Source of the DNA: Ramlibacter sp. WS9
Lineage (GTDB): Bacteria; Pseudomonadota; Gammaproteobacteria; Burkholderiales; Burkholderiaceae_C
NCBI RefSeq assembly: GCF_003797765.1
Contig: NZ_RKMB01000008.1
Span: forward strand, 62,001 to 126,000
DNA: 64,000 nucleotides
Direction of reading: 5' to 3'
The notes below the pieces were generated by a model. The model was not told the origin of the DNA. It saw only the letters and a list, made by a program, of their open reading frames with translations, and ran no database searches. The first letter of the stretch is position 1, and each line of letters begins with the position of its first letter. Made by a program: the position numbers and the translations under genes. This document shows positions 8,602 through 18,548 of this stretch, piece after piece.

Positions 8602-9228
8602 TCAGTGCAAATGCCGCGGCCGGCGCCCGCCACCGTGCCCGGGGCCGCTGCCGCCCGAACCGCGCGGTGGCCGGCCGATCTCCAGCGAATTCACCAGTGC
8701 ATCGAAGCGCTGCGCGAACAGCTTGTCGATCTCGGCCACCACGCCGCCCAGCTCCGCGCCATCGAAGTGGCGCTCCATCAGGTTGACGACGTCTTCCACC
8801 AGCAGGTCGCGTTGCACCTGCATGATGGCGGCCGGGTTGGGCCCCACGAACAGCATGACGAAGTCGTCGCGCGATTCCGCGTCGGGGGACGCTTCTTCCT
8901 CGTCGAACTCGGCGTCGTAGAACGTGACTTCGATGGCCGCGCCCTGCTCGGCCAGCTCGTTGAGGCTCATGCACATCTCGTCGAGGGACTGGCGGAAGTC
9001 TTCTTCCCCGGGCACCGTCCAGCACATGCGCAGCAGGTGCTCGGTGGCGTCGAACTTGATGCCCGGCTCTTCCTCGTAGGCACTCTCGGCGGCGCTGGCC
9101 AGCGACTTCGCGCCGGCGTACTTCCACAGCGGCTTGAGCGCCTCCTGCAACTGCTCGTAAGTGACGTCGGGGCGCAGCGGCACGTCGCCGTGGACGTGGA
9201 TTTCGAAGGGGGCGTTGTAGCTTGACAT
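8602..9228 (-). CDS. DUF6806 family protein
   Basis: This 208-residue acidic cytoplasmic protein starts at the ATG at 9228 (MSSYNAPFEIHVHGDVPLRP). I recognise the pattern as the DUF6806 family, common in Comamonadaceae. The core segments are LWKYAGAKSLASAAESAYEE, VPGEEDFRQSLDEMCM and FVMLFVGPNPAAIMQVQRD. The C-terminus is a Gly/Arg/His-rich tail. No catalytic motif is evident. It is a single gene between an intergenic repeat and a tRNA-Leu gene. The function is unknown. Confidence 0.75.
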   Translation of the reverse strand: MSSYNAPFEIHVHGDVPLRPDVTYEQLQEALKPLWKYAGAKSLASAAESAYEEEPGIKFDATEHLLRMCWTVPGEEDFRQSLDEMCMSLNELAEQGAAIEVTFYDAEFDEEEASPDAESRDDFVMLFVGPNPAAIMQVQRDLLVEDVVNLMERHFDGAELGGVVAEIDKLFAQRFDALVNSLEIGRPPRGSGGSGPGHGGGRRPRHLH

Positions 9229-9361
9229 GGATGTACCGGACTTTCTTTACGTCGAGCCCATTTTCCTACGAAAACGGGCGCTCGCCCGCGTTGCGAAACA
9301 TGGCTTGATGCCGGGCAACCCGTCCATGGGCACCGTCCGCGCAAAGCTATCATGCCAACGT

Positions 9362-9454
9362 GCGCGGGTGGCGAAATTGGTAGACGCATCGGGCTTAAAA
9401 CCCGCCGCCAACCCGGAAGGGAGCGTACGGGTTCGAGTCCCGTCCCGCGCACCA
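9362..9454 (+). tRNA. tRNA-Leu (anticodon UAA)
   Basis: The acceptor stem GCGCGGG (9362-9368) pairs with CCCGCGC (9444-9450), followed by A and an encoded CCA. The anticodon loop CTTAAAA gives anticodon TAA. The D-loop GGTAGACGC, a long variable arm and the T-arm GGTTCGAGTCC are present. The length of 93 bases fits a class II tRNA. Confidence 0.97.
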
Positions 9455-9492
9455 TCATTTCACGTTCCCGCTCGCAGCCGCGAGTTGCCGCG

Positions 9493-11031
9493 TCAGCGCG
9501 CCGGCACTGGGGCCGGTGCGGGCGGCGGCGGCCTGAACTCGGGCGGCGGCTCAACGCCTGCAGGGAACCCGGAGTCATCGCCCTTGTCCTCTTCCACAAA
9601 CGCCTCTCTTTCCATCGGGTCGCTGCGGTAGTCCTTGCTGCTGGTCTTGAAATCCTCGCGTTCGGCTTGCCATGCCGAGATCGCCCGCAAGCCCACGCGA
9701 TTGGCTTCCTTCAGCAATTCGCTTTGGCAAAGCGCCAGGCGTCTTTCGGTCGTTGCCCGAGGCGCGCAGCCAAAAGCCGCCGTCTGCTGGATGCCTTGCA
9801 GGGCCGCCCTGAAGACATTGCCCATCTGCTGGGCGTGGACCGCCTCATGCGCGGCCTTGGCGCGCATGCCTCGCACGTAGGTGATGTTCACGTCGATATC
9901 CATGTGCACCCACTCGTAGATGACCCTTTCGCAATCGCCCCGGCAATCGCCCTTGACGGCGATACACCCGCCTTGCGCCCCCCCGATTGCGCCGAACGTG
10001 GTGACCCCGCTGACCAGGCCTGAGTTTTCGCCTAGCCTGATACGCACCGGGGCAGCGGCGGCGGTCCAGTTCGGGTTCACGTGCACTTCGACGCGAACGG
10101 CAGAAGGCGCGGCTGCGGGCGGGGGTGGAGGCGCATCGGGTCCTTTGGCGCCACCGCCCTTGCCTCCGCCTTTTTCCCCACCCTTCCCCACGATTTTTCC
10201 TCCGCCTTTGTCCGCGTCTTTATCGGCACCTTTCCCGCCGCCTTTTCCACCGCCTTTTCCTGCGCCCTTGGTCTCGCCCTTCTGGAACATCACTTCGTTT
10301 TTCGGCGACGCCGGGGCTTCGCAGTCACATGTCTCCTGCACCATCGCGATTTGCGCGCCAGAGCGCACTGTCCTTCCTGGCCCCACGCAGGAGCCCCCGG
10401 CCACCGTATCCGCCTGCTTCTCTTGCGTGCGCAGCAGCGCCCCCATCCGGCCGATGGCGGCATCTGCGTCCTTGCCGTCCTCGCTCGGTGCGGCCATGAC
10501 TGGCGGCACTGGTTGCGCGACGGGCGGGGACGAAGGGATTCGGACGGTGGGACCCGCACGCGCGCGCTCGCGCGTCGACCTCGGTTGCGGCTCGGCCGGC
10601 TGTGGGGCGGCCTCCGCCGCTCTGCCCGTCGTCGGCGGCACCGTGGGTGCAGGCCCGGCAACCGGGGGGGCAGCGGGCGCAGACGGCACGGCCGGCGCTG
10701 AGGGCGCCACAGGCGCGGCTGGTGGTGAGGGCGGCTGCGAAGCGATCGGAGGCCGCGCTGGCGCGGGAGGTGCCGCGGGTGGCGACGCCGGTGCGGGCGC
10801 TGAGCATGTTGCGAAGCGGGTCGCGGGCACGAAAATCTGTTGACCCGCCGCCGAACCCCACAGGGTGCCATCGCGCACGAACTCGAGGCTCCTGCTCCCT
10901 GGCGGCAACCCAGTGGGGCATGCGACCGAGGCGCCTTGATGGGTACAGCAGCCCGCTGGCTGGGCCAGGGCCGAAGAGCCCACCGCCATACACATCCAGA
11001 GCGGGCCATATCGGAAAAAGCGGACGTCCAT
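9493..11031 (-). CDS. Exported HExxH protein with a Lys/Gly repeat region
   Basis: This 512-residue protein has a signal peptide (about 1-24) ending SSALAQPAG. Residues 80-185 are Pro/Ala-rich, and residues 254-297 are a low-complexity GKGGGKGGGKGADKD-type repeat. The C-terminal domain (about 310-480) carries four cysteines and HEAVH at residues 395-399, an HExxH zinc-protease motif, followed by helices and a Glu-rich stretch. A second His-containing helix precedes it (YEWVHMDIDV). It lies 30 bases downstream of a CsgG-like gene and is probably cotranscribed. Peptidase activity is inferred from the motif alone, and I do not recognise the family. Confidence 0.7.
   Translation of the reverse strand: MDVRFFRYGPLWMCMAVGSSALAQPAGCCTHQGASVACPTGLPPGSRSLEFVRDGTLWGSAAGQQIFVPATRFATCSAPAPASPPAAPPAPARPPIASQPPSPPAAPVAPSAPAVPSAPAAPPVAGPAPTVPPTTGRAAEAAPQPAEPQPRSTRERARAGPTVRIPSSPPVAQPVPPVMAAPSEDGKDADAAIGRMGALLRTQEKQADTVAGGSCVGPGRTVRSGAQIAMVQETCDCEAPASPKNEVMFQKGETKGAGKGGGKGGGKGADKDADKGGGKIVGKGGEKGGGKGGGAKGPDAPPPPPAAAPSAVRVEVHVNPNWTAAAAPVRIRLGENSGLVSGVTTFGAIGGAQGGCIAVKGDCRGDCERVIYEWVHMDIDVNITYVRGMRAKAAHEAVHAQQMGNVFRAALQGIQQTAAFGCAPRATTERRLALCQSELLKEANRVGLRAISAWQAEREDFKTSSKDYRSDPMEREAFVEEDKGDDSGFPAGVEPPPEFRPPPPAPAPVPAR
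10141..10272 (-). repeat. Coding Gly/Lys tandem repeat (GKGGG units)
   Basis: This stretch encodes the Lys/Gly repeat of the HExxH protein, in units such as GKGGG, GADKDAD and GEKGGG. On the plus strand it appears as degenerate CCGCCTTTTCC/CCACC units of 12-15 bases. Such arrays vary in length by slippage and could give a cationic linker that binds envelope polymers. Confidence 0.7.
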
Positions 11032-11061
11032 CGCGATGCTCCTTGCGCCCGGGCGAGTTGC

Positions 11062-11997
11062 CTATTTGCCGACAAACCGGACCAGGTCGCCGCGCTTGGC
11101 CTGGAACGCCTCCCGCATTCGCGCAATGCTGAACTTCTGCTGCACGCTGGTCACCTCGATCACGCCAAGCGCCTGTTCTTCGATGCCGAGCAGCGCGCCC
11201 GAGTCCGGGTCGGTGAGTTCGCGGATCACGCTGCTCACTTGCAGCGTGTGCCCCGGCTGGATGTTTTCGCCGGAACCCGCGTTGAAATAGACCTGGCCGC
11301 CGCTGACTTCCACCACGCGGCCGGTCCACGGCACGGGTTCCATCGCCTGCACGATAAGGGCCACCGCCTTTTCGATGACCTGCCGGGTCGCCTGGCCCAG
11401 CTCGGTCTTGTTGAAGCTTTCGCCGCCGAAACTGAGCTGGCGCACGTTGATGTCGGCCGCCACGCCCCGGCTCGAAACCTTTTCCTGAACCTTGTGCGAT
11501 TGCAGGACCTGGCCCGTCGTGGTGTCGATCAGGCGGATATCGATGCCGACGACCCCCTCGGACGACTGGGCGCCCAGCCCCAACCCTGCGCTGGCACGGC
11601 CCAGGCCGATGCGAAAACCTTCCCCACCCGTGCGCTGGTCAAACTCGGTCACCGAGCCGCGAACGAGCAGTTGTGCCCCGGTGAGCCGACCCGCCTGCGC
11701 CGCCGTTTCGCGAGAGACGACCTTCTGCAAGCCCATCTCCTGCTCGCGCAGCACGCTGGCCAGTTCCGCCCGCTCCACGACGATGAATCGCCCCGATTCC
11801 ACCAAGGCCGTGGTGAGCTGCGCGGCCAGACCGCCGCCGATCTCCCAACTGCCGTATTGCGAAACGAAGCTGCCCACCGCATCGAACTTGGAGACGGCGA
11901 TGCGCTTCTTGGGGCCGCTCTGGGAGGGATCCGAAGCGCTTGCGCCAGGCGCGAACAAGCACATGGATACGAGTAACGCGACGGAAGCGGTCCACAT
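11062..11997 (-). CDS. CsgG/HfaB family protein
   Basis: This 311-residue exported protein starts at the ATG at 11997 (MWTASVALLVSMCLFAPGAS), with GAGGAGCG as a good ribosome binding site. After the signal peptide, the CsgG-type core is clear: RIAVSKFDAVG, then GLAAQLTTALVESGRFIVVERAEL and GAQLLVRGSVTEF. In CsgG proper this domain forms the outer-membrane curli secretion pore, but most relatives lack curli genes. No Cys lipobox is obvious, unlike CsgG. The neighbouring HExxH protein with a Lys/Gly repeat may be its partner or cargo. Confidence 0.8.
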   Translation of the reverse strand: MWTASVALLVSMCLFAPGASASDPSQSGPKKRIAVSKFDAVGSFVSQYGSWEIGGGLAAQLTTALVESGRFIVVERAELASVLREQEMGLQKVVSRETAAQAGRLTGAQLLVRGSVTEFDQRTGGEGFRIGLGRASAGLGLGAQSSEGVVGIDIRLIDTTTGQVLQSHKVQEKVSSRGVAADINVRQLSFGGESFNKTELGQATRQVIEKAVALIVQAMEPVPWTGRVVEVSGGQVYFNAGSGENIQPGHTLQVSSVIRELTDPDSGALLGIEEQALGVIEVTSVQQKFSIARMREAFQAKRGDLVRFVGK

Positions 11998-12171
11998 GAT
12001 GCGCTCCTCTTTGGCAGCCGGCCGGCCGCTGGGATTGCCGCTTTGCTGGCTCGCAACCCGCCAGCTCATGCCCTCACCAGCTCGTCCGATGGAAACAGAA
12101 TGTTTTCATCATAGTCTTGCTGAGTTCGGAAAGATATACCCACCGCGGGGCCGCGGTTCAGCCCAGAACGC

Positions 12172-12202
12172 AAAAACCCGCCGGTGTTGATTCGGCGGGT
12201 TG
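12172..12202 (-). terminator. Intrinsic terminator downstream of tRNA-Cys
   Basis: Read on the minus strand, AACCCGCCG pairs with CGGCGGGTT and is followed by a T run (GTTTTTGC). It lies just past the 3' end of the tRNA-Cys gene and would end the tRNA-Gly/tRNA-Cys transcript. Confidence 0.8.
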
Positions 12203-12223
12203 GTCTTGAACGACGACGGATTC

Positions 12224-12297
12224 TGGAGGCGCGACCCGGAGTCGAACCGAGCTAAACGGATTTGCAATCCGCTGCATAACCGCTTTGCTATCGCGCC
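12224..12297 (-). tRNA. tRNA-Cys (anticodon GCA)
   Basis: On the minus strand the acceptor GGCGCGA (from 12297) pairs with TCGCGCC (12228-12234), followed by T and an encoded CCA. The anticodon stem-loop GGATTTGCAATCC gives GCA. The T-arm GGTTCGACTCC is present. It lies 45 bases after tRNA-Gly, so the two are one transcript. Confidence 0.96.
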
Positions 12298-12342
12298 GAA
12301 AGATATGAAAAAGGGAAGCCGTAGCCTCCCTTTTTCGAAATA

Positions 12343-12418
12343 TGGAGCGGGAAAAGAGTCTCGAACTCTCGACCTCAACCTTGGCAAGGTTGCGCTCTAC
12401 CAACTGAGCTATTCCCGC
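12343..12418 (-). tRNA. tRNA-Gly (anticodon GCC)
   Basis: On the minus strand GCGGGAA (from 12418) pairs with TTCCCGC (12347-12353), followed by T and an encoded CCA. The anticodon loop TTGCCAA gives GCC. The D-arm TAGCTCAGTTGGTAGAGC and the T-arm GAGTTCGAGACTC are canonical. It is the first gene of a Gly-Cys tRNA pair. A short hairpin with flanking A/T runs separates it from tRNA-Cys. Confidence 0.97.
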
Positions 12419-12467
12419 ATTTCGAGCCTCGAATTATAGCCTACTTTTTTCGGGCTCGTTCACTCTC

Positions 12468-14894
12468 TCAATGTTTTGCTGCACGCGCCGGCTGCGATTC
12501 TTCAACAACCGGCGTGATCGGTGCCGCGGCCGCGACCGGCTCATCGTCCGCCAACGGTGTCGGCTGCCGCTCGAGAGCGATCTCCAGCACCTTGTCGATC
12601 CATTTTACCGGCACGATCTGCAGATCGTTCTTCACGTTGTCCGGAATGTCCTGCAGGTCCTTCGCGTTTTCTTCGGGGATCAGCACCGTCTTGATGCCGC
12701 CGCGCAGGGCCGCCAGCAGCTTTTCCTTCAGGCCGCCGATGGCCGTCACCTCGCCACGCAGCGTGATCTCGCCCGTCATCGCGACGTCGCCGCGCACCGG
12801 GATGCCCGTCAGCGCCGACACGATGGCCGTCGTCATCGCGGCGCCGGCGCTCGGACCGTCCTTCGGCGTGGCGCCGTCGGGCACGTGGATGTGCATGTCC
12901 TTCTTCTCGAACACTTCGTCCTTGATGCCCAGGCCCCGCGCGCGGCTGCGCACCACGGTGCGTGCGGCAGCAACCGATTCCTTCATCACGTCACCCAACG
13001 AACCGGTGGTGGTGATGACGCCCTTGCCGGGCATCAGCGCGGCTTCGATCGTCAGCAGGTCGCCGCCGACTTCGGTCCATGCCAGGCCAACCACCTGCCC
13101 CACCTGGTTCTGGTTCTCCGCGCGGCCATAGGTGTACTTGCGCACGCCCAGGAAGTCGTTGAGGTTCTCGGCGTTCACAGTCACCAGCGGCGTGTACTTC
13201 TTGAGCAGCAGGCCCTTCACCACCTTGCGGCAGATCTTGCCCAGGTCGCGCTCGAGCGAGCGCACACCGGCTTCGCGCGTGTAGTAGCGGATGATGTCGC
13301 GCACCGCGTCTTCTGTGACAAGCAGCTCGGTATCTTTCACGCCGTTGTTGACCATCTGCTTGGGCAGCAGGTACGTCAAGGCGATATTGGTCTTCTCGTC
13401 TTCGGTGTAGCCCGAGAGGCGGATCACTTCCATCCGGTCCAGCAAGGCCGGCGGGATGTTCATCGAGTTCGACGTGGCCACGAACATCACGTCCGACAGG
13501 TCGAAGTCGACCTCGACATAGTGGTCGCCGAATTTGTGGTTCTGCTCCGGGTCGAGCACTTCGAGCAACGCGCTCGACGGGTCTCCACGGAAGTCCGTGC
13601 CCAGCTTGTCGATCTCGTCCAGCAGGAACAGCGGGTTGCGTGTGCCGGCCTTGTTCAGGTTCGACAGCACCTTGCCCGGCAGCGCGCCGATGTACGTGCG
13701 GCGGTGGCCACGAATCTCGGCTTCGTCGCGCATGCCGCCCAGGGCCATGCGCACGTACTTGCGGCCGGTCGCCTTGGCGATCGACTGGCCCAGCGACGTC
13801 TTGCCGACGCCCGGAGGGCCGACAAGGCACAGGATCGGCGCCTTGACCTTGTCGACGCGCTGCTGCACCGCGAGGTATTCGAGGATGCGGTCCTTGACCT
13901 TGTCGAGACCGTAGTGATCCTGGTTCAGCACGTCTTCGGCGTGCCCGAGGTCGTGCTTGATCTTGGTCTTCTTGGCCCACGGCAGGCCCGTGAGCACCTC
14001 GATGTAGTTGCGCACCACGGTGGCTTCGGCCGACATCGGCGACATCAGCTTGAGCTTCTTCAGTTCGCCGTCGGCCTTCTTGCGCGCTTCCTTCGGCATC
14101 TTGGCGAGCTTGATCTTCTTTTCGATCTCCTCGATGTCCGCGCCCTCTTCGCCTTCACCCAGTTCTTTCTGGATGGCCTTGACCTGCTCGTTCAGGTAGA
14201 AGTCGCGCTGGTTCTTTTCCATCTGGCGCTTCACGCGGCCGCGGATCTTCTTGTCGACGTTCAGGATGTCGACTTCGCGCTCGATCTGTTCGAACAGGTT
14301 TTCCAGGCGCAGCTTCACGTCCGACAAATCCAGCACGATCTGCTTGTTATCGAGCTTGAGCGGCAGGTGCGCGGCGATGGTGTCGGCCAGGCGGCCCGGG
14401 TCGTCGATGCTGGAGATCGACGTGAGGATCTCTGGCGGGATCTTCTTGTTCAGTTTGACGTACTGGTCGAACTGCTGCATCACCGCGCGGCGCAGCGCCT
14501 CGATCTCGCTGGATTTGGTCTCGCCGGCGATTTCCACCGGGCTGACGTTCGCGGTGAAATGGTTCTCACCGTCTTCGATGCGGTTGACGCGCGCGCGCTG
14601 CTGGCCTTCGACGAGCACCTTCACCGTGCCGTCGGGCAACTTCAGCATTTGAAGGATGGTGGAAACACAGCCGACTTCGAACATGTCGGCGACGGACGGC
14701 TCGTCCTTGGCGGCGGCCTTCTGGGCGACCAGCATGATGCGGCGCTCGGCTTCCATGGCGGCTTCGAGCGCCTTGATGCTCTTGGGCCGGCCCACGAAAA
14801 GCGGGATGACCATGTGGGGGAACACGACCACGTCGCGCAAGGGCAGCAGCGGCAGGTCGATGGGGTCGGCGGGCAGTGCAATGTGTCCGGACAT
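12468..14894 (-). CDS. lon: ATP-dependent Lon protease
   Basis: Lon is an 808-residue homohexameric cytosolic AAA+ protease that degrades misfolded and regulatory proteins. The N-terminal substrate-binding domain begins [20 protein letters not shown]. The AAA+ module has Walker [10 protein letters not shown] and Walker [12 protein letters not shown]. The protease domain has the Ser682/Lys725 dyad in PKDGPSAG and GGLKEK. The C-terminus is an Ala/Pro/Glu-rich tail. A sigma-32-like promoter lies upstream, as expected for a heat-shock gene. It is the last protein gene of the tig-clpP-clpX-lon block. Confidence 0.98.
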   Translation of the reverse strand: MSGHIALPADPIDLPLLPLRDVVVFPHMVIPLFVGRPKSIKALEAAMEAERRIMLVAQKAAAKDEPSVADMFEVGCVSTILQMLKLPDGTVKVLVEGQQRARVNRIEDGENHFTANVSPVEIAGETKSSEIEALRRAVMQQFDQYVKLNKKIPPEILTSISSIDDPGRLADTIAAHLPLKLDNKQIVLDLSDVKLRLENLFEQIEREVDILNVDKKIRGRVKRQMEKNQRDFYLNEQVKAIQKELGEGEEGADIEEIEKKIKLAKMPKEARKKADGELKKLKLMSPMSAEATVVRNYIEVLTGLPWAKKTKIKHDLGHAEDVLNQDHYGLDKVKDRILEYLAVQQRVDKVKAPILCLVGPPGVGKTSLGQSIAKATGRKYVRMALGGMRDEAEIRGHRRTYIGALPGKVLSNLNKAGTRNPLFLLDEIDKLGTDFRGDPSSALLEVLDPEQNHKFGDHYVEVDFDLSDVMFVATSNSMNIPPALLDRMEVIRLSGYTEDEKTNIALTYLLPKQMVNNGVKDTELLVTEDAVRDIIRYYTREAGVRSLERDLGKICRKVVKGLLLKKYTPLVTVNAENLNDFLGVRKYTYGRAENQNQVGQVVGLAWTEVGGDLLTIEAALMPGKGVITTTGSLGDVMKESVAAARTVVRSRARGLGIKDEVFEKKDMHIHVPDGATPKDGPSAGAAMTTAIVSALTGIPVRGDVAMTGEITLRGEVTAIGGLKEKLLAALRGGIKTVLIPEENAKDLQDIPDNVKNDLQIVPVKWIDKVLEIALERQPTPLADDEPVAAAAPITPVVEESQPARAAKH

Positions 14895-14920
14895 GTGAAT
14901 CCTTTGGGTCTACCGTTCGA

Positions 14921-14948
14921 ATATGGACCGGAATAGGGGATTTTCAAC
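14921..14948 (-). promoter_or_regulatory. Sigma-32 (heat-shock) type promoter of lon
   Basis: Read on the minus strand, GTTGAAA (14942-14948) is followed after 13 bases by GTCCATAT (14921-14928). The sigma-32 consensus is CTTGAAA-N13/14-CCCCATNT, so 6 of 7 bases match in the -35 and the core CCAT-T matches in the -10. The end of the -10 lies 26 bases before the lon ATG. Confidence 0.6.
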
Positions 14949-14960
14949 CCATTCGGGCGC

Positions 14961-15056
14961 ATGACAAATGACTTCGCTTCGCTTCAATGACAAATGACAC
15001 AGCGGGCTGCCTTTGTCATGCTCGGCACAGCCGGCGTCATCTGTCATTTGTCATCA
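14961..15056. repeat. ATGACAAATGAC intergenic repeat cluster, second copy
   Basis: Two ATGACAAATGAC units, a TTTGTCATG unit and a terminal GTCATTTGTCAT make up most of the gap between lon and clpX. The words and their inverted arrangement match the cluster at 8520-8600. A pure hairpin role (terminator or mRNA stabiliser) or a mobile element remnant are both possible. Confidence 0.65.
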
Positions 15057-15060
15057 GCAA

Positions 15061-16326
15061 TCAGGCCTTCTTGGCCGCTTCGCGATAAACCAGCAAGGGC
15101 GGCTTGTTTTCGTCGATCGTAGACTCGTCCACCACGACCTTGTCGACATTGGCCGTGTTCGGCAGCTCGAACATCGTGTCGATCAGCGACTGCTCCAGGA
15201 TCGAGCGCAGGCCCCGCGCGCCGGTCTTGCGGGCCAGAGCCTTCTTCGCAATAGCGCGCAGCGCGTTCGGGCGGATTTCCAGGTCCACGCCTTCCATGGC
15301 CAAGAGCTTGCCGTACTGCTTGACCAGCGCGTTCTTGGGCTCGGTGAGGATGCGCACCATGGCTTCTTCGCTCAGCTCGGCCAGCGTCGAGACGACCGGC
15401 ATGCGGCCGACCAGCTCGGGGATCAGGCCGAACTTGATCAGGTCTTCCGGCTCGACCTCGCGGAACATGTCCGAGAGGCTGCGCTGGGCCTTGCTCTTGA
15501 CGGCCGCGCCGAAGCCGATGCCCGATGCTTCCGTGCGCTGCTCGATCACCTTCTCGAGGCCCGAGAAAGCGCCGCCGCAGATGAACAGGATGTTGGTCGT
15601 GTCGATCTGCAGGAAATCCTGGTTGGGGTGCTTGCGCCCGCCCTGCGGCGGCACGCTGGCCATGGTGCCTTCGATCAGCTTCAAGAGTGCCTGCTGCACA
15701 CCCTCGCCCGACACGTCGCGCGTAATCGACGGGTTGTCGGACTTGCGGGAGATCTTGTCGATCTCGTCGATGTAGACGATGCCGCGCTGGGCGCGCTCGA
15801 CTTCGTAATTGCAGCTTTGCAGCAGCTTCTGGATGATGTTCTCGACGTCTTCGCCGACGTAGCCGGCTTCTGTCAGCGTGGTGGCATCGGCCATCACGAA
15901 CGGCACGTCGAGCATGCGCGCGAGCGTCTGGGCCAGCAGCGTCTTGCCCGAGCCGGTGGGGCCGATCAGGAGGATGTTGCTCTTGGTGAGCTCGACTTCG
16001 TCCTTCTTGGCTTTTTCCTTGTGGCGCAGGCGCTTGTAGTGGTTGTACACGGCGACCGACAGCGCGCGCTTGGCCGTCTCCTGGCCGATCACGTAGTTGT
16101 CGAGGTTGGCCTTGATCTCGCTCGGCGTCGGCAGGTCGCCGCGCGCCTCCCGTGTCTCGTCGCCCGCGGGCAGCTCGTCACGGATGATCTCGTTGCACAG
16201 GTCGATGCATTCGTCGCAGATGAAAACCGAAGGCCCGGCGATCAGTTTCTTCACCTCGTGCTGGCTCTTGCCGCAGAAGGAGCAGTAAAGCGTTTTCTCG
16301 CTGGAAGAGCCTTTTTTCTCGGCCAT
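15061..16326 (-). CDS. clpX: Clp protease ATP-binding subunit ClpX
   Basis: ClpX is a 421-residue AAA+ unfoldase that feeds substrates to ClpP in the cytosol. The N-terminal zinc-binding domain has Cys15, Cys18, Cys37 and Cys40. Walker A GPTGSGKT is at residues 122-129, and Walker B is in [10 protein letters not shown]. The GYVGEDVE pore segment and the IGF loop region ([10 protein letters not shown]) used to dock ClpP are present. It lies downstream of clpP, separated by an intrinsic terminator, so at least part of its expression needs read-through or its own promoter. Confidence 0.98.
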   Translation of the reverse strand: MAEKKGSSSEKTLYCSFCGKSQHEVKKLIAGPSVFICDECIDLCNEIIRDELPAGDETREARGDLPTPSEIKANLDNYVIGQETAKRALSVAVYNHYKRLRHKEKAKKDEVELTKSNILLIGPTGSGKTLLAQTLARMLDVPFVMADATTLTEAGYVGEDVENIIQKLLQSCNYEVERAQRGIVYIDEIDKISRKSDNPSITRDVSGEGVQQALLKLIEGTMASVPPQGGRKHPNQDFLQIDTTNILFICGGAFSGLEKVIEQRTEASGIGFGAAVKSKAQRSLSDMFREVEPEDLIKFGLIPELVGRMPVVSTLAELSEEAMVRILTEPKNALVKQYGKLLAMEGVDLEIRPNALRAIAKKALARKTGARGLRSILEQSLIDTMFELPNTANVDKVVVDESTIDENKPPLLVYREAAKKA

Positions 16327-16423
16327 GTGTCTGCCTATGTGACTTGAGATTCAATGATAACCAAATAAGGGGGCCGCCAAGGCTGAGCTGCCACCGCGGT
16401 TTCATCACAGCGAACCTACCTGT

Positions 16424-16461
16424 GAAAAAAACAACGGCGCCCCTGTTTTCAGGAGCGCCGT
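16424..16461 (-). terminator. Intrinsic terminator after clpP
   Basis: On the minus strand the stem ACGGCGC(T)CCTG pairs with CAGG(G)GCGCCGT around an AAAA loop and is followed by TGTTTTTTT. It lies 20 bases past the clpP stop and would partly uncouple clpX from clpP. Confidence 0.85.
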
Positions 16462-16481
16462 GCTGCAGTGCACCTGAAAGA

Positions 16482-17090
16482 TCAGGGCCGTTTCGCGATC
16501 ACCTGGTCGACCAGGCCGTAGGCCTTGGCTTCCTCGGCGTCGAGGAAGTAATCGCGTTCCGTATCGCGTTCGACCTTTTCGATCGGCTGGCCGGTGCGCT
16601 CGGCGAGAATGCGATTCATGACCGCTTTGGTCTTGAGGATGTCGCGGGCATGGATCTCGATGTCCGTCGCCTGGCCCTGCGCGCCGCCGAGCACCTGGTG
16701 GATCATGACCTTGGAATTGGGCAGCGAGAAGCGCTTGCCCTTGGCGCCGGCGGCCAGCAGGAAGGCGCCCATGCTGGCGGCCATACCGGTGCACAGCGTC
16801 GAGACGTCGGGCTTGATGAAATTCATCGTGTCGTAGATCGCCATGCCGGCGCTAACGCTGCCGCCGGGGCTGTTGATGTAGAACGAGATGTCCTTGTCCG
16901 GATTTTCGCTTTCCAGGAACAGCAGCTGGGCCACCACCAGGTTGGCGGTCTGGTCGTTCACCGGGCCCACCAGGAAGATCACCCGCTCGCGCAGCAGGCG
17001 CGAATAGATGTCGTAGGACCGCTCGCCGCGGCCGGACTGCTCGATGACCATCGGCACCATGCCGAGGGCTTGCGTTTCAAGTGCGCTCAT
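16482..17090 (-). CDS. clpP: ATP-dependent Clp protease proteolytic subunit
   Basis: ClpP is a 202-residue serine protease that forms the tetradecameric chamber used with ClpX. The catalytic Ser106 (GMAASMGAF) and His131 (MIHQVLGG) are visible, and the Asp lies in the [10 protein letters not shown] segment. The [12 protein letters not shown] handle segment is present. The ATG at 17090 ([18 protein letters not shown]) gives the family length; an upstream in-frame ATG at 17186 would cover the tig-clpP hairpin and is unlikely. Confidence 0.97.
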   Translation of the reverse strand: MSALETQALGMVPMVIEQSGRGERSYDIYSRLLRERVIFLVGPVNDQTANLVVAQLLFLESENPDKDISFYINSPGGSVSAGMAIYDTMNFIKPDVSTLCTGMAASMGAFLLAAGAKGKRFSLPNSKVMIHQVLGGAQGQATDIEIHARDILKTKAVMNRILAERTGQPIEKVERDTERDYFLDAEEAKAYGLVDQVIAKRP

Positions 17091-17138
17091 GGGGGGAAAA
17101 CTCCGGTTGCTTGGCCTGTACTTTATGCCAAAAGCAGA

Positions 17139-17178
17139 TGGGGCCTGGACGGTCTTTGACAAGACCATCCGGGCCCCA
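17139..17178 (-). terminator. Long stem-loop between tig and clpP, possible attenuator
   Basis: An 18-base arm at 17139-17156 pairs with 17161-17178 around the loop TGAC, with only two mismatched positions. On the minus strand it is followed by ATCTGCTTTT, a weak T run. It could attenuate tig transcripts or protect the tig 3' end while letting some read-through into clpP. Confidence 0.6.
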
Positions 17179-17196
17179 GGATTCATGCGGCGACGG

Positions 17197-18513
17197 TTAC
17201 TGGTCCTGCTGGCCCATCAGCTCGTCGAACGAAACGGCCTTGTCGACCACCTTGCCCTTGGACAGCACGAACTCCGTGACATTGTTCTCGATCACGATCG
17301 CCTCGACCTCGGCCAGGCGGCGGTTGTCGCTGTAGTACCAGCGCACCACGTCGGCCGGCTTTTCGTAGCTGGCGGCCAGTTCTTCGACATGCTGCTTGAT
17401 CTGCTCGGGCTTGGCCTGCAGGTTGTTCGTGCGCACCAGCTCGGCCACGACCAGGCCCAGGCGCACGCGGCGCTCGGCTTGCGGGCGGAACAGGTCGTCG
17501 GGCACCGGCACCTTGTCTGCGTCCTTGATGCCGCGCTGCTTCAGGTCGGCGCGGGCGCCTTCGATCATGCGGTCGACTTCGGACTGGATGCTCGACTTGG
17601 GCAGGTCGAGCTCGGCCTTCGAGACCAGCGCGTCCATCGCGGCCTGCTTGTTCTTCGACAACAGGCGGAACTTGACTTCACGCTCGAGGTTCTTGCGGAT
17701 GTCGGCGCGCAGCGCTTCCACCGTGCCGTCGGCAATGCCCAGGGACTTGGCGAGCGCCTCGTTCACTTCAGGCAGGTTGGCCGCTTCGATCTTCTTGACG
17801 GTGACCATGAAGTCGGCCTGCTTGCCGGCGACGTCCTTGCCGTGATAGTCGGCCGGGAAGGCCAGCGGGAAGGTCTTGCTTTCGCCGGTCTTCATGCCGC
17901 GCACGGCACCTTCGAATTCCTTGAGCATCTGGCCTTCGCCGACGAGGAACTGGAAGTCCTCGGCCTTGCCCCCCTGGAAGGGCTCGCCGTCGATCTTGCC
18001 TTCGAAGTCCACGGTGACGCGGTCGCCTTCCTGGGCGCCGGCATCGGCCGGGCGCTGGGCGAACGTGCGGCGCTGCTTGCGCAGGATCTCCACGGTCTTG
18101 TCGATGGCGGCGTCAGTCACTTCGGCGCTGAGCTTCTCGACTTCGACACCGGCCAGGTCGCCCATCTTCACTTCCGGGAAAACCTCGAACACCGCGTCGA
18201 AGGCCAGTTCGCCCTCGGGCGCTTCTTCCTTCTCGGTGATGCGGGGCTGGCCGGCGACACGCAGCTTGGCTTCGTTGGCGGCCGCGGCGAAAGCTTCGCC
18301 CACCTTGTCGTTCATCACCTCGTAGTGCACCGAGTAGCCGTAGCGCTGGGCCACGACGCTCATCGGCACCTTGCCGGGACGGAAGCCGTCCATCTTGACG
18401 GTGCGCGCCAAGCGCTTGAGGCGGGAGTCGACTTCAGACTGGATGACGGTGGCGGGCAGCGTCAGCGTGATCTTGCGTTCCAGCTTTTCGAGGGTTTCTA
18501 CATTCACGGCCAT
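17197..18513 (-). CDS. tig: Trigger factor
   Basis: Trigger factor is a 438-residue ribosome-bound chaperone and peptidyl-prolyl isomerase that meets nascent chains at the exit tunnel. The ribosome-binding signature [16 protein letters not shown] is at about residues 44-60. The FKBP-type domain ([20 protein letters not shown]) is in the middle, and the C-terminal helical chaperone arms follow. It is only 35 bases downstream of tRNA-Leu(UAG) and upstream of clpP, the conserved order in Burkholderiales. Confidence 0.97.
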   Translation of the reverse strand: MAVNVETLEKLERKITLTLPATVIQSEVDSRLKRLARTVKMDGFRPGKVPMSVVAQRYGYSVHYEVMNDKVGEAFAAAANEAKLRVAGQPRITEKEEAPEGELAFDAVFEVFPEVKMGDLAGVEVEKLSAEVTDAAIDKTVEILRKQRRTFAQRPADAGAQEGDRVTVDFEGKIDGEPFQGGKAEDFQFLVGEGQMLKEFEGAVRGMKTGESKTFPLAFPADYHGKDVAGKQADFMVTVKKIEAANLPEVNEALAKSLGIADGTVEALRADIRKNLEREVKFRLLSKNKQAAMDALVSKAELDLPKSSIQSEVDRMIEGARADLKQRGIKDADKVPVPDDLFRPQAERRVRLGLVVAELVRTNNLQAKPEQIKQHVEELAASYEKPADVVRWYYSDNRRLAEVEAIVIENNVTEFVLSKGKVVDKAVSFDELMGQQDQ

Positions 18514-18548
18514 GATGGTCTCTCTCTTGTTCCTAAAAGGTGTTCTGC

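Noticed and set aside
12471..14936. 821-residue plus-strand open frame opposite lon
   Set aside because: Lon is unmistakable on the minus strand, and the antisense frame has no family features or ribosome binding site.
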